A stretch of 37,740 nt of DNA from DASXMT01 sp035552655 (GCA_035552655.1 DASZLD010000048.1:1-37740); one strand, 5' to 3'; counted from the first letter of the stretch, positions 7,545 to 16,418 are shown. A program made the numbers and translations. Notes: generated by a model from the sequence alone, not told the origin.

Positions 7545-8264
7545 TCAGAACAACCGGGCTGACAAGGCCTTCCGGTAGCGCGTGGTCCGAGGGTCGGCAG
7601 GGTCCAGGGTCTCCAAGAGATCGACGAACTCCTGCCGGGCGCTGTCGTCCTCCCGTACCTTCTCCAACAGCCCGTCGAGGAGCACGTCGACCGCCTCATC
7701 GGTCACCGAGACCTGCTGGGCGGCCAGGCGGGCCTCGGCCTGGAGCCGACGGGTCTCGGGTGTCTCGGGGATCCGAGCCAGGATGGCCAGGGCCTCATCG
7801 GTCTCCCCGTCGGCGATCAACAGACCGGCCAGGCCCACGATGCCGCCGGCGTGGTCCGGCTGCAGCTCGAGCGCCTGGCGCAACAGCGCCGCGTCCTGGG
7901 CGGCCAGGCCCTGCTCGACCAGCAGGTCGGCCTCGGTGGGCTGGGGGGTCAGCTTGGCCACGAACTCGGCCACCGCCGCCTCGGGCTGGGCGCCGATGAA
8001 CCCGTCGACCACCTTGCCGTCCCGCAGGGCGAAGACGGCGGGGATGGACTTCACCTGAAAGCTCTGCGAGATCGATGGGTTCTCGTCCACGTTCACCTTG
8101 GCCAGGACCACGGCACCCTCGGTGGCGTCCACCGCCTTCTCGATGATGGGACCGAGGGTCTGGCACGGCCCGCACCACGGTGCCCACAGGTCCACGACCA
8201 CGGGAACCTCGCTCGAGCGGTGGAGGACCTCTTGCTCAAATGTGGCATCGGTGACATCGATCAT
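7545..8264 (-). CDS. Thioredoxin-fold protein with TPR region (YbbN/CnoX-like)
   Basis: 239 aa from ATG 8264. The N-terminal thioredoxin domain (about 1-110) has the intact active site WCGPC (C31, C34) and the cis-Pro loop VKSIPAVFALRDG. The C-terminal half is helical with TPR-like pairs (ALLRQALELQPDHAG, LLIADGETDEALAIL). This thioredoxin-TPR layout is that of YbbN/CnoX co-chaperone-type proteins, though E. coli CnoX lacks a WCGPC motif, so this one may also act as an oxidoreductase. The start is supported by the beginning of the thioredoxin fold and by TATCCT (8277-8272) 7 nt upstream, which suggests a leaderless mRNA. It is divergent from the phosphotransferase gene. Confidence 0.85.
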   Translation of the reverse strand: MIDVTDATFEQEVLHRSSEVPVVVDLWAPWCGPCQTLGPIIEKAVDATEGAVVLAKVNVDENPSISQSFQVKSIPAVFALRDGKVVDGFIGAQPEAAVAEFVAKLTPQPTEADLLVEQGLAAQDAALLRQALELQPDHAGGIVGLAGLLIADGETDEALAILARIPETPETRRLQAEARLAAQQVSVTDEAVDVLLDGLLEKVREDDSARQEFVDLLETLDPADPRTTRYRKALSARLF

Positions 8265-8271
8265 CACCCGG

Positions 8272-8277
8272 AGGATA
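8272..8277 (-). promoter_or_regulatory. -10 element, leaderless thioredoxin promoter
   Basis: TATCCT on the minus strand lies 7 nt before ATG 8264. It sits in the 109-bp divergent region shared with the phosphotransferase gene. Confidence 0.45.
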
Positions 8278-8360
8278 CCGGGCCACACCCGATCTCGATC
8301 CGGAAAACGCCCCACGCTGGAGGAACGGTGGACGCTTCCAGAACGCCTCGCCAGGGGAAG

Positions 8361-8366
8361 TAGCGT
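8361..8366 (+). promoter_or_regulatory. -10 element, leaderless phosphotransferase promoter
   Basis: TAGCGT lies 7 nt before ATG 8374. A GGGGAAG stretch just upstream would be outside the transcript if this assignment is right. Confidence 0.45.
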
Positions 8367-8373
8367 CGTATCC

Positions 8374-9426
8374 ATGACAGGAAGCTCAACGACAGTGGTG
8401 GAGGGGATCGACGTACCCGCGGTCAGCGCCTGGCTGACGGCCACCGTCGACGGTGTCCAGGCGCCGTTCACCTTCGAGCTGATCGCCGGAGGCCGGTCCA
8501 ACCTGACCTATCGGGTGACCGACGCCGCCGGTCGGTCGCTGGCCCTCCGTCGCCCTCCGGTCAGCCACGTGCTTCCGACGGCCCACGACATGAAGCGGGA
8601 GCACACCGTCATATCCGCGTTGGGGGCGACCGACGTGCCCGTACCCGAGACCTTCGGATTGTGCACCGAGGAATCGGTCAACGGCGCGCCGTTCTACGTC
8701 ATGGACTTCGTCGAGGGCCACATCCTCAGGGACGAGGCCGCCGCCGCCGATCTCGACCACGCCACCCGCCGCCATTCCGGTGAGTCGTTGGTCGACACCC
8801 TGGTCCTCCTGCACGACGTCGACGTCGACGCGGTCGGCCTCGGCCAGTTCGGCCGCCACGAGGGCTACATCGAACGGCAGCTCAAACGGTGGCACGGGCA
8901 GTTCACCCAGTCGGTGGTGGACGGGACGCCCGGGCCGGCGATCATCGACCGGGTCCACGATCTCCTGGCCGCCCGGGTGCCCGAGCAGCAAGGGGTGGGC
9001 ATCGTCCACGGCGACTACCGGCTCGACAACACGGTGATCGGCGACGACGGCACGGTGCAGGCCATCCTCGACTGGGAGATCTGCACCCTCGGCGACCCCC
9101 TGGCCGATCTGGGCCTGCTCCTCGTGTACTGGACCGAGCCCGACGATGCCGAGGCGTCGCTGCTGGGCGTGGGCCCCACCCGGCTCCCGGGGTTCTCCAG
9201 TCGGGCCGAGCTCGAGGCGCGCTATGCCTCGCGGTCCGATCGGGACCTGTCGGCCATTCCTTATTACAAGGCGTTCGGCTACTGGAAGCTGGCCTGCATC
9301 CTCCAGGGGGTCTACGCCCGCTACGCCGGAGGGGCGGCGGCCGGCGACCGGAGCAACGTCGACATGTTCCCCCACCAGGTCGGTCGGTTGGGCGAGCGCG
9401 CCCTGGCCGAGGTGGAGTCCCTATGA
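8374..9426 (+). CDS. Phosphotransferase family protein (APH/ACAD10-like kinase)
   Basis: 350 aa from ATG 8374. The aminoglycoside-phosphotransferase/protein-kinase-like fold shows an N-lobe with GGRSNLTYRV (nucleotide loop) and LALRRPP (the lysine is replaced by Arg, as is usual in this subgroup), the catalytic loop HGDYRLDN (212-219) and the metal-binding DWE (233-235). GDPLADLG and the C-terminal YWKLACILQGVYARY match the branch found next to acyl-CoA dehydrogenases. The substrate is unknown; small-molecule or acyl-chain phosphorylation is likelier than antibiotic resistance. Its stop overlaps the start of the PAC2 gene (ATGA), so it heads a three-gene operon. Confidence 0.85.
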   Translation: MTGSSTTVVEGIDVPAVSAWLTATVDGVQAPFTFELIAGGRSNLTYRVTDAAGRSLALRRPPVSHVLPTAHDMKREHTVISALGATDVPVPETFGLCTEESVNGAPFYVMDFVEGHILRDEAAAADLDHATRRHSGESLVDTLVLLHDVDVDAVGLGQFGRHEGYIERQLKRWHGQFTQSVVDGTPGPAIIDRVHDLLAARVPEQQGVGIVHGDYRLDNTVIGDDGTVQAILDWEICTLGDPLADLGLLLVYWTEPDDAEASLLGVGPTRLPGFSSRAELEARYASRSDRDLSAIPYYKAFGYWKLACILQGVYARYAGGAAAGDRSNVDMFPHQVGRLGERALAEVESL

Positions 9427-10328
9427 CCGAATCGGGCACACCCATCTACACGGTGGATCCGGACTGGGGCCAGCCCATCGGCGCCCGGCTCACCAGCCCG
9501 GTGCTGGTCGTCTCCCTGGAGGGTTGGGTGGACGCCGGACTGGGCGCGTCCACGGCCGTGGCCGAGCTGGTGGGAACGTCGGCCACCATCCCGGTGGCCA
9601 GCTTCGACACCGAGGTGCTCATCGACCAGCGGGCCCGGCGCCCCATCGCCCAGCTGGTCAACGGCATCACCACCGAGGTCACCTGGCCGTCCATCCAGGT
9701 CATTGCGGGCACCGACGGTGACGGCGCCGACGTCTTGTACCTGGTCGGCCCGGAGCCCGACTTCCGCTGGAAGTCGTTCCTGGCCGCCGTGGTGGAACTG
9801 GTGCAGCAGCTCGGGGTCCGGATGGTGGTGGGGCTCGGGGCCTTCCCCGCACCCGCTCCCCACACCCGACCGGTCCGGCTGGCCTCCACCGTCCCGCCCC
9901 AGTCGGCCGATCTGGCCGGTCGGGTCGGCTTCGTCCAAGGGACGCTCGAGGTGCCCGCCGGGGTCCAGGCCGCGCTGGAGATGGCCCTCGGGGCCGTCAA
10001 CGTTCCCGTCATCTCGCTGTGGGCGCGGGTCCCCCACTACGTGGCGGCCATGCCCTTCCCCGAAGCCAGTGCGGCACTGATCAACGGGCTGTGCGCGGTG
10101 AGCGGCTTGGTCTTCGACACCACGGCCGTCCGCAAGGCGGCCGCGGCGTCCCGACGACAGGTGGACGAGCTGATCGCCGACAACACCGAGCATGCCGACA
10201 TGGTGCGTCGGCTCGAGTCATCCATCGACTCCGAGGAGGCCAACCCGTTGGGGATCGACATCGAGGTCCCCAGCGGCGACGAGATCGCCGCCGAGCTCGA
10301 GCGCTTCCTCCGGGACGAAGGCTCCTGA
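9423..10328 (+). CDS. PAC2 family protein (proteasome-assembly-chaperone-like)
   Basis: 301 aa from ATG 9423, which overlaps the upstream stop codon. Family signature: PVLVVSLEGWVDAG near the N-terminus, YLVGPEPDFRWKSF, the glycine-rich VVGLGAFPAPAPHTRP, and VISLWARVPHYVAAMPFPEAS. Actinobacterial PAC2 proteins resemble eukaryotic proteasome-assembly chaperones; their role is not settled. A helical tail (RRQVDELI through ELERFL) may form a coiled coil. The next gene starts 4 nt after its stop, so the two are cotranscribed. Confidence 0.85.
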   Translation: MTESGTPIYTVDPDWGQPIGARLTSPVLVVSLEGWVDAGLGASTAVAELVGTSATIPVASFDTEVLIDQRARRPIAQLVNGITTEVTWPSIQVIAGTDGDGADVLYLVGPEPDFRWKSFLAAVVELVQQLGVRMVVGLGAFPAPAPHTRPVRLASTVPPQSADLAGRVGFVQGTLEVPAGVQAALEMALGAVNVPVISLWARVPHYVAAMPFPEASAALINGLCAVSGLVFDTTAVRKAAAASRRQVDELIADNTEHADMVRRLESSIDSEEANPLGIDIEVPSGDEIAAELERFLRDEGS

Positions 10329-10332
10329 CCCG

Positions 10333-11340
10333 GTGGAGGTAGACGGAGGCGTCGGGTTCGACCCCAGCGGCGTGGTCGAGTCGGCCCGACAAGCCGAGGA
10401 CCTCGGCTACGACGGCGTGTGGACGGCCGAGACCAGCCACGACCCGTTCCTGCCGCTGGTGCTGGCGGCCGAGCACACCGAGCGGATCAAGCTGGGCACC
10501 GGCATCGCCGTGGCCTTCGCCCGGAACCCCATGAACCTGGCCATGGTGGCCAACGATCTGCAGACCCTGTCCAAGGGCCGCTTCATGCTCGGGTTGGGAT
10601 CCCAGATCAAGCCGCACATCGAGAAGCGGTTCTCCATGCCGTGGTCCCATCCCGCCCCTCGGATGCGGGAGCTGATCCTGGCCATGCGGGCCATCTGGGC
10701 AGCCTGGTCCGACAGCAGCCCTCTGGCCTTCCGGGGCGAGTTCTACCGCCACACCCTGATGACCCCCATGTTCGACCCCGGCCCCAACGCCTACGGCAAC
10801 CCCACCGTGTTCCTGGCCGCGGTGGGCGAGCGCATGACCGAGGTGGCCGGCGAGGTGGCCGACGGGCTGTTGGCCCACGCCTTCACCACCCAGCGCTACC
10901 TGCGGGAGGTCACCGTGCCCGCGTTGGAGCGGGGGCTGGCCAAAGCGGGCAAGACCCGGACCGACGTGCAGATCTCCTTCCCGGGCATGGTGGTCACCGG
11001 CTCGACCGAGTCCGAGTGGGAAAAAGCCACCACCGCGGTCAAGTCCCAGCTGGCCTTCTACGGCTCCACCCCGGCCTACCGGCCCGTCCTCGATCTGCAC
11101 GGCTGGGGCGACCTGCAGCCCGAGCTGAACACGTTGTCGAAGCGGGGGGCGTGGTCGGAGATGACCGAGCTGATCGACGACGAGATGCTGAACACCTTTG
11201 CCATCGTCGGCGAGCTCGACGAGCTCCCGGGCACGGTGCTGGCCCGCTACGGGGACACCGTCGATCGCTTCAACTTCTACGCTCCCTACCGCCTCGACCC
11301 CGAGCACTGGCGCACCCTGCTGGCCGGGTTCAAGCAGTAA
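10333..11340 (+). CDS. LLM-class F420-dependent oxidoreductase
   Basis: 335 aa from GTG 10333, with GAAGG about 8 nt upstream. Luciferase-like monooxygenase TIM barrel: the N-terminal GGVGFDPSGVVESARQAEDL, GYDGVWTAE, IKLGTGIAVAFARNP, LSKGRFMLGLGSQ, then GNPTVFLAAVGERMTEVAGEVADG and LLAHAFTT. These blocks are typical of F420-dependent members and of TIGR03617-type proteins. It is the last gene of the phosphotransferase-PAC2-LLM operon. The substrate is unknown. The stop codon lies inside the first copy of a 14-bp direct repeat. Confidence 0.85.
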   Translation: MEVDGGVGFDPSGVVESARQAEDLGYDGVWTAETSHDPFLPLVLAAEHTERIKLGTGIAVAFARNPMNLAMVANDLQTLSKGRFMLGLGSQIKPHIEKRFSMPWSHPAPRMRELILAMRAIWAAWSDSSPLAFRGEFYRHTLMTPMFDPGPNAYGNPTVFLAAVGERMTEVAGEVADGLLAHAFTTQRYLREVTVPALERGLAKAGKTRTDVQISFPGMVVTGSTESEWEKATTAVKSQLAFYGSTPAYRPVLDLHGWGDLQPELNTLSKRGAWSEMTELIDDEMLNTFAIVGELDELPGTVLARYGDTVDRFNFYAPYRLDPEHWRTLLAGFKQ

Positions 11341-11361
11341 GAGCAGCGTTCAAGCAGTAAG
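11328..11361. repeat. 14-bp direct repeat duplicating a stop-codon context
   Basis: GTTCAAGCAGTAAG occurs at 11328-11341 and exactly again at 11348-11361, 20 bp apart. The first copy encodes the last residues (FKQ-stop) of the LLM gene, so the second repeats the end of the reading frame in the intergenic spacer. This looks like a small tandem duplication or slippage event. Confidence 0.8.
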
Positions 11362-11378
11362 CGCTGTCAGGATTCGGG

Positions 11379-11861
11379 CTACCGGGAGGTGGCCGAGTGC
11401 TCGGCGTCGAGCTCCCGCAGCGTCTTGCGCATGCGCTTGCCGGTGGCCGCCCGCTCGTCCCGAAAGGCCTGGATCCGACCCACGGTGTCGTCGAGCCGCT
11501 CCAGCAGCGTGTCGTTGGCGGCGATGAGGTCAACCAGCAGGGCTCGCCGACGGCGGGGGTCGGTCTTGTTGGCCCGGTAGTCGCTCCGGACCCGGTCCAG
11601 GTCGTCTTCGGCGTCGAGCACCACCTTGACCTCGGCCAGGGAGAACCCGAGCAGGTCCTGCAGCTCCCGGATCCGGCCCACCCGCTCGATGGCCCCTGAC
11701 GTATACAGGCGCTCCCCGCTCTCCCGATGGCTGTCGGGTGACAACAGACCCAGCTGCTCCCAGTAGCGCAGGGTCCGGGTGGTCAACCCGGTGGCCTTGG
11801 CCACCTCGCCGATCCGCAGGGTCGACGTGTCGCCCGGTGCGATCAGGTTCTCCGCGCTCAT
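11379..11861 (-). CDS. MerR-family transcriptional regulator
   Basis: 160 aa from ATG 11861; the ATG overlaps the stop of the upstream exporter gene (ATGA). The N-terminal winged helix-turn-helix spans about 15-85: LRIGEVAKATGLTTRTLRYW, then EQLGLLSPDSHRESGERLYT and a wing helix with IRELQDLLGFSLAEVK. A long dimerisation coiled coil follows (LLERLDDTVGRIQAFRDERA). There are no effector-binding cysteines or a large ligand domain, so this is the short TipA-N-like class. It is encoded downstream of, and with, the DHA2 exporter whose promoter region holds a double MerR-type palindrome. It probably controls that operon and its own synthesis. Confidence 0.9.
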   Translation of the reverse strand: MSAENLIAPGDTSTLRIGEVAKATGLTTRTLRYWEQLGLLSPDSHRESGERLYTSGAIERVGRIRELQDLLGFSLAEVKVVLDAEDDLDRVRSDYRANKTDPRRRRALLVDLIAANDTLLERLDDTVGRIQAFRDERAATGKRMRKTLRELDAEHSATSR

Positions 11862-13621
11862 CGGTTGGCCTCCTGGGCGGTGACCAGGCCGGCCGCCGAG
11901 ACCAGACCCGAGGACTCCTTCACCGCGTCGACATCGCTGGGGTCGACCGACGGAGCGGCGGGGTCGTGCACATAGCGCTTGCCCCGGGTCCACGACGCGA
12001 CCGCCCCGATGAGGCAGGCCACGATGGCGAAGTCGAAGGCGGCATGCAGGCCCTGTCGGAAGGGCTCGGCGATCAGCGACGGGAAGAAGCTGCGGCCGGT
12101 GAGCACGTGGGCCTGGGCCGGGGTCACATGGCCGAGGACCTGGGGCCCGAGGAGGTTCTCCACCGGGTTCAGGCCCAAGAAGGCAGCGAACAGGGTGGAC
12201 ACCGGGGGGAGGTGAGCCACCTTGTCCGCTGCGGCTTGCGGCACGCCCTGGCCCACCAGCCCGTGGTACAGGCTTTGCGGGAGGCCAGTGGCCAGGCCGG
12301 CGATCATCAGCGAGAAGAAGATGCCGATGGACAGCACTTGTGCCGAGTTCTGGAAGGTGGTGTTCATCCCGGCCCCGGCGCCGCGGTCCTGGGCGGGGAG
12401 GCTGTTCATGACGCCAAGTCGGTTGGGAGCGCCGAATGCCCCCATGCACAGGCCCATGAACAAGATCAGCAGCCCGAAGGCCCAGTAGGGGAAGTCAATG
12501 GGCAACAGCTCGAGGAGGACGAACCCCAGTGCCGAGCCCAACATGCCGCCGGTGGCGAAGGGTCGGGCGCCGAAGCGGTCGCTGAGGATCCCCGAGATGG
12601 GCCCGGCGATGAGGAACCCCGCCGTCAGCGGGATCATGTAGATCCCGGCCCACAGGGGCGTGCGAATGAAGTCGTAGCCGTGCAGCGGCAGCCAGATGCC
12701 CTGGAGCCAGATGATGAGCATGAACATGAGCCCACCCCGGCCGATGGCCGAGAGGAAGCTGGCCAGGGTGCCGGCGGTGAAGGCCCGGATGCGGAACAGG
12801 GGCAACCGGAACATGGGCTCTTCGACCTTGGTCTCGATGATGGCGAAGATCACCAGCAAGAGGATGCCGCCGACCAGCTCGGCGATCACCCTCGGGTTCT
12901 CCCATCCCATGGTCTGCTTGCCGTAGGGCTCGATCCCGTAGGTGATGCCGATCATGACCAGTATCAGCCCGACGGCGAAGGTGATGTTGCCGGCCCAGTC
13001 CATCTTGGCCTTACGGTGCTGGGCCAGCTCCCGGAGCTTCATGTAACCCCAGATGGTCCCGAACAGGCCCACGGGCACCGAGACCAGGAAGATCAACCGC
13101 CAGTTGATGGGGGCCAGTATCCCGCCCAGGATGAGGCCGATGAACGTCCCGCTGATGGCGGCGGCCTGGTTGATGCCGAGGGCCAGGCCGCGCTGGTGAA
13201 CGGGAAAGGCGTCGGTGAGGATGGCCGACGAGTTGGCCAGCAACAGGGCGGCACCCACTCCCTGGAACACCCGGACCACGATCAGGAAGATGGCCGCCGA
13301 GGAGCCGGTCATCCACGTCACCGACAACAGCAACGAGAAGAAGGTGAAAACGGCGAAGCCCAGGTTGTACATCCGGGACCGCCCGTACATGTCGCCCAGT
13401 CGACCGAGGCTCACCACCAGCACGCTGGTGACGACCAGGAAGCTCAGGATCATCCACAGCAGATAGAAGCTGTTGCCCGGGAGCAGCGGGTTGAGGTGGA
13501 TGCCGCGGAAGATGTTGGGCAGGGCGATCAGCATGATCGTCCCGTCGATGGTGGCCATCAACACGCCCATGGTGGTGATGCTCAGGGCCTGCCACTTGTA
13601 GCCGTCGTTGGGTGCTTCCAC
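11858..13621 (-). CDS. DHA2-family MFS drug exporter (14 TM)
   Basis: 587 aa from GTG 13621. Major facilitator with many hydrophobic segments. The antiporter motif A is present (LGRLGDMYGRSRMYN), as is motif B/C-like RVFQGVGAALLLANSSAILTD, and the DHA2 (EmrB/QacA) signature at the N-terminus (LMATIDGTIMLIALPNI). Proton-driven export of drugs or lipophilic compounds is inferred from the family. It shares long blocks with the exporter at 19967-21811 (for example LIIWLQGIWLPLHGY, NSSAILTDAFP), so the two are paralogues. The gene is coupled to the MerR regulator and preceded by its presumed operator. No clear Shine-Dalgarno supports the GTG. Confidence 0.9.
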   Translation of the reverse strand: MEAPNDGYKWQALSITTMGVLMATIDGTIMLIALPNIFRGIHLNPLLPGNSFYLLWMILSFLVVTSVLVVSLGRLGDMYGRSRMYNLGFAVFTFFSLLLSVTWMTGSSAAIFLIVVRVFQGVGAALLLANSSAILTDAFPVHQRGLALGINQAAAISGTFIGLILGGILAPINWRLIFLVSVPVGLFGTIWGYMKLRELAQHRKAKMDWAGNITFAVGLILVMIGITYGIEPYGKQTMGWENPRVIAELVGGILLLVIFAIIETKVEEPMFRLPLFRIRAFTAGTLASFLSAIGRGGLMFMLIIWLQGIWLPLHGYDFIRTPLWAGIYMIPLTAGFLIAGPISGILSDRFGARPFATGGMLGSALGFVLLELLPIDFPYWAFGLLILFMGLCMGAFGAPNRLGVMNSLPAQDRGAGAGMNTTFQNSAQVLSIGIFFSLMIAGLATGLPQSLYHGLVGQGVPQAAADKVAHLPPVSTLFAAFLGLNPVENLLGPQVLGHVTPAQAHVLTGRSFFPSLIAEPFRQGLHAAFDFAIVACLIGAVASWTRGKRYVHDPAAPSVDPSDVDAVKESSGLVSAAGLVTAQEANR

Positions 13622-13666
13622 GGCGGTCGAGTCCCCGTTCCTCGGGGTCGATCCCCCCGCTAAGTC

Positions 13667-13709
13667 TTACGTTGACGTCAAGGTTACACGGTCTTTGACG
13701 TCAACGTAA
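13667..13709. promoter_or_regulatory. Double MerR-type operator
   Basis: Two copies of the same 15-bp box face each other: TTACGTTGACGTCAA (13667-13681) and its exact reverse complement TTGACGTCAACGTAA (13695-13709), 13 bp apart. Each box is itself nearly palindromic, as expected for a dimeric MerR protein. They fill the gap between the leuS stop and the exporter start. A similar box (13 of 16 positions) precedes the paralogous exporter at 21814-21829. The -10 element inside this region is not obvious. Confidence 0.75.
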
Positions 13710-13718
13710 AAGTAGGAA

Positions 13719-16226
13719 TCAGACGACGACGTTGACCAGCTTGGGCGGCCGGCTGATGACCCGCTTGGGGGCCTGGCCGGCCAGGGACTCGACGATCTTG
13801 GGGGATCCGAGAGCCAGGGCTTCGGCTTCTTGGGCTCCGATGTCCGGGCTCACCTCGATCCGGTCCCTCACTTTGCCGTTGACTTGGACGACCAGGGTGA
13901 CCTGCTCCTCGACGGCCAGCGCCGGATCGGACAGGGGCCAGGACCGCAGGTGGATGTGGTCGCCGTGGCGCAGCTCCCACGCCTCGGCGGTCACGTGGGG
14001 GGTCATGGGGGCCAGCAGCAACAACAGGGTGTCGAGCGCCTCGGCGATGACCTCGGCGTGACCGCCGCCCCGCACGTAGGGCTGGAGGACGTTGACAAAG
14101 CCCATGCACTCGGCCACGGCCGTGTTGTACGACCAGCGTTCGTAGTCCCGGGACACCTTGTCGATGAGCAGGTGCGTCTTGCGGCGGACCGCGGTGTCCT
14201 CTGACGTGAGCTCCCCGTCCCGCAGCGGCGTGTCCCCGTCGGTTCCCGTGGCCAGCCGCCAGACCCGGTCCAGGAAGCGCCCGCATCCTTCGATCACGCT
14301 GTCGGTCTGCTCGGTCCAGTCCACATCGTCGGCCGGTGGTCCGACGAACAGGTGGAACAGCCGTAGGGCGTCGGCCCCCACCGTGTCGATGTACTTCGAC
14401 GGCGCCACCAGGTTGCCCCGGGACTTCGACATCTTGTGGCCGTCCATGCGGATCATGCCCTGGGTGAACAGATGGCTGAAGGGCTCGCGCAGGCCCTCGG
14501 GGGCGAAGCCCAGATCGACCAGGGCCTTGGTGTAGAAGCGGGCATAGAGCAGGTGCAAGATGGCATGCTCGATGCCCCCGATGTACTGGTCCACCGGCAT
14601 CCAGTGACGGACCTTGTTCTGGTCGAACGGTCGGTCCTCGTTCCACGGATCGCAGAAGCGCAGGAAGTACCAGGACGAGTCCACGAACGTGTCCATGGTG
14701 TCGGTCTCGCGCACCGCCGGACCGCCACAGATGGGACAGGTCGTGTTCAAGAACGCCTCGTTGGTGGCCAGCGGCGACTGGCCGGTGGGCAGGAACTCGA
14801 CGTCGTCGGGGGCGAGGACCGGGAGCTGGTCGAAGGGCACGGGGACGATGCCGTGGTCCGGGCAGTAGACGACGGGAATGGGGCAGCCCCAGAAGCGCTG
14901 ACGGGAGACGAGCCAATCCCGCAGCCGGTAGTTGACTTTGCGGACGCCGATGCCCTCGGACTCGAGCCAGTCGATGGCCCTGGCCTTGGCCGTGGGGATG
15001 TCCAGGCCGTTCAGCCAGTCGCTGTTGATCTTCTCGCCCGGGCCCGTATAGGCACCACCGGGACCGCCGTCGGGGCCCCCGTGCTCGTCCCAGCCCTCGG
15101 GCGGCTGGACGGTCCGGACGTACGGCAGGCCGTAGGCCTGGGCGAAGTCCCAGTCCCTTGTGTCCTCGGCTGGGACAGCCATGATGGCGCCGGTCCCATA
15201 GCCCATGAGGACGTAGTCGGCCACGTAGACGGGAGCGGGCTGGCCGGTGAAGGGGTTCCGCACGGACGAGCCGGTGAACGCGCCCCGCTTGGCCAGGCCG
15301 GCCTCTCCCCCACCCTCGGCGGTGCGTTCGATCTCCGAGCTGACGGCGGCACGGCTGCGGAGGTCCTCCACTTTGCTCCGATGCTCGTCGGTGGTGAGCA
15401 CGTCGACCAAGGGGTGCTCGGGGGCGACGACGGCATAGGTCATCCCGAAGGAGGTGTCGGGCCGAGTGGTGAACACGGTGAGAACCAGGGGCTCACCGTC
15501 ATCCCCATCCCGGCCCACCACGGGCAGGTCCATCTCGGCGCCCTCGGACCGGCCGATCCAGTTCCGCTGCATGGTCTTGACCCGCTCGGGCCAGTCCAGG
15601 GCGTCCAGGTCGGCCAGCAGCTCGTCGGCGTAGTTGGTGATGCGAAAGAACCACTGCTCCAGGTCCCGCTTGATGACCACATCGCCGGAGCGCTCGCAGG
15701 TGCCATCGGGCAGGACTTGCTCGTTGGCCAGGACGGTCTGGCATCCCGGGCACCAGTTGACCGCGGCGGTGGCCCGATAGGCCAGTCCCGCTTCGAGCAG
15801 CTTGGTGAAGATGACCTGGTTCCACTTGATGTACGAGGGGTCATGGCTCCGGATCTCGCGGCGCCAGTCATAGACCGCACCGAGCGAGGTGATCGACGCC
15901 TTGAGCTCGGCGATCCTGGCGTCAGTGAAGATCCGGGGATGGGTGCCTGTCTTGATGGCGGCATTCTCGGCGGGCAGGCCGAAGGAGTCGAAACCGAACG
16001 GAGAGAGGACGGCATGGCCGAGCATGGTGCGTTGGCGCACCAAGAGATCGCCGAACGTGTAGTTGCGCACGTGGCCCATATGGGCCGGTCCCGACGGGTA
16101 GGGGTACATGGTGAGCACGTACCAGGGAGGCCGGGGATCGTCGGCGTCCACCTCGTAGGTGCCCTCGTCGGCCCAGCGCCGCTGCCACTTCTTCTCGATT
16201 GCGACGACGTCGTAGGCCCGTGCCAT
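13719..16226 (-). CDS. leuS: Leucyl-tRNA synthetase
   Basis: Class Ia aminoacyl-tRNA synthetase that charges tRNA-Leu. 835 aa from ATG 16226. N-terminal AYDVVAIEKKWQRRW; HIGH motif as HMGH (49-52) inside YPYPSGPAHMGH; zinc-ribbon-like NWCPGCQTVLANE; editing (CP1) domain with TTRPDTSFGMTY and GYGTGAIMAVPAED; RQRFWGCPIP; a second cysteine pair CPICGG; tRNA-binding and catalytic SSWYFLRFCDP; KMSKS at 598-602; and the C-terminal VQVNGKVRD. Complete, bacterial-type length. The start is supported by TACCAT 8 nt upstream (leaderless). No T-box leader is seen. Confidence 0.97.
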   Translation of the reverse strand: MARAYDVVAIEKKWQRRWADEGTYEVDADDPRPPWYVLTMYPYPSGPAHMGHVRNYTFGDLLVRQRTMLGHAVLSPFGFDSFGLPAENAAIKTGTHPRIFTDARIAELKASITSLGAVYDWRREIRSHDPSYIKWNQVIFTKLLEAGLAYRATAAVNWCPGCQTVLANEQVLPDGTCERSGDVVIKRDLEQWFFRITNYADELLADLDALDWPERVKTMQRNWIGRSEGAEMDLPVVGRDGDDGEPLVLTVFTTRPDTSFGMTYAVVAPEHPLVDVLTTDEHRSKVEDLRSRAAVSSEIERTAEGGGEAGLAKRGAFTGSSVRNPFTGQPAPVYVADYVLMGYGTGAIMAVPAEDTRDWDFAQAYGLPYVRTVQPPEGWDEHGGPDGGPGGAYTGPGEKINSDWLNGLDIPTAKARAIDWLESEGIGVRKVNYRLRDWLVSRQRFWGCPIPVVYCPDHGIVPVPFDQLPVLAPDDVEFLPTGQSPLATNEAFLNTTCPICGGPAVRETDTMDTFVDSSWYFLRFCDPWNEDRPFDQNKVRHWMPVDQYIGGIEHAILHLLYARFYTKALVDLGFAPEGLREPFSHLFTQGMIRMDGHKMSKSRGNLVAPSKYIDTVGADALRLFHLFVGPPADDVDWTEQTDSVIEGCGRFLDRVWRLATGTDGDTPLRDGELTSEDTAVRRKTHLLIDKVSRDYERWSYNTAVAECMGFVNVLQPYVRGGGHAEVIAEALDTLLLLLAPMTPHVTAEAWELRHGDHIHLRSWPLSDPALAVEEQVTLVVQVNGKVRDRIEVSPDIGAQEAEALALGSPKIVESLAGQAPKRVISRPPKLVNVVV

Positions 16227-16234
16227 GGATGCAG

Positions 16235-16240
16235 ATGGTA
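16235..16240 (-). promoter_or_regulatory. -10 element, leaderless leuS promoter
   Basis: TACCAT on the minus strand (16240-16235) is followed by 8 nt and then ATG 16226. The 16241-16437 stretch upstream holds no gene. It contains inverted repeats such as CACTTTCC/GGAAAAGTG (16371-16402), whose role is unclear. Confidence 0.45.
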
Positions 16241-16418
16241 CCGGCGGGCGGAGGGACTCCCGGTTGGCCAGGAGAAAGGCCCGGTTTGGCCGGTGCCGGA
16301 GGACCCGATGCCAGGCCCGGCAGCGTCAGGTACCCCGGTCAGCGGGATGATCGGCCAGGTGTCCGGCCGGCACTTTCCGGACCCAGCCAGAGTGGAAAAG
16401 TGACCGACGGCCTGCTGA

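Noticed and set aside
11738..13663. Long open plus-strand frame (641 codons) antisense to the DHA2 exporter and merR
   Set aside because: Product rich in Gln, Gly, His and Asp with no family features; a typical high-GC antisense shadow of a well-supported exporter.
14436..16403. Long plus-strand frame (655 codons) antisense to leuS
   Set aside because: Shadow frame; leuS on the other strand is complete with all motifs.
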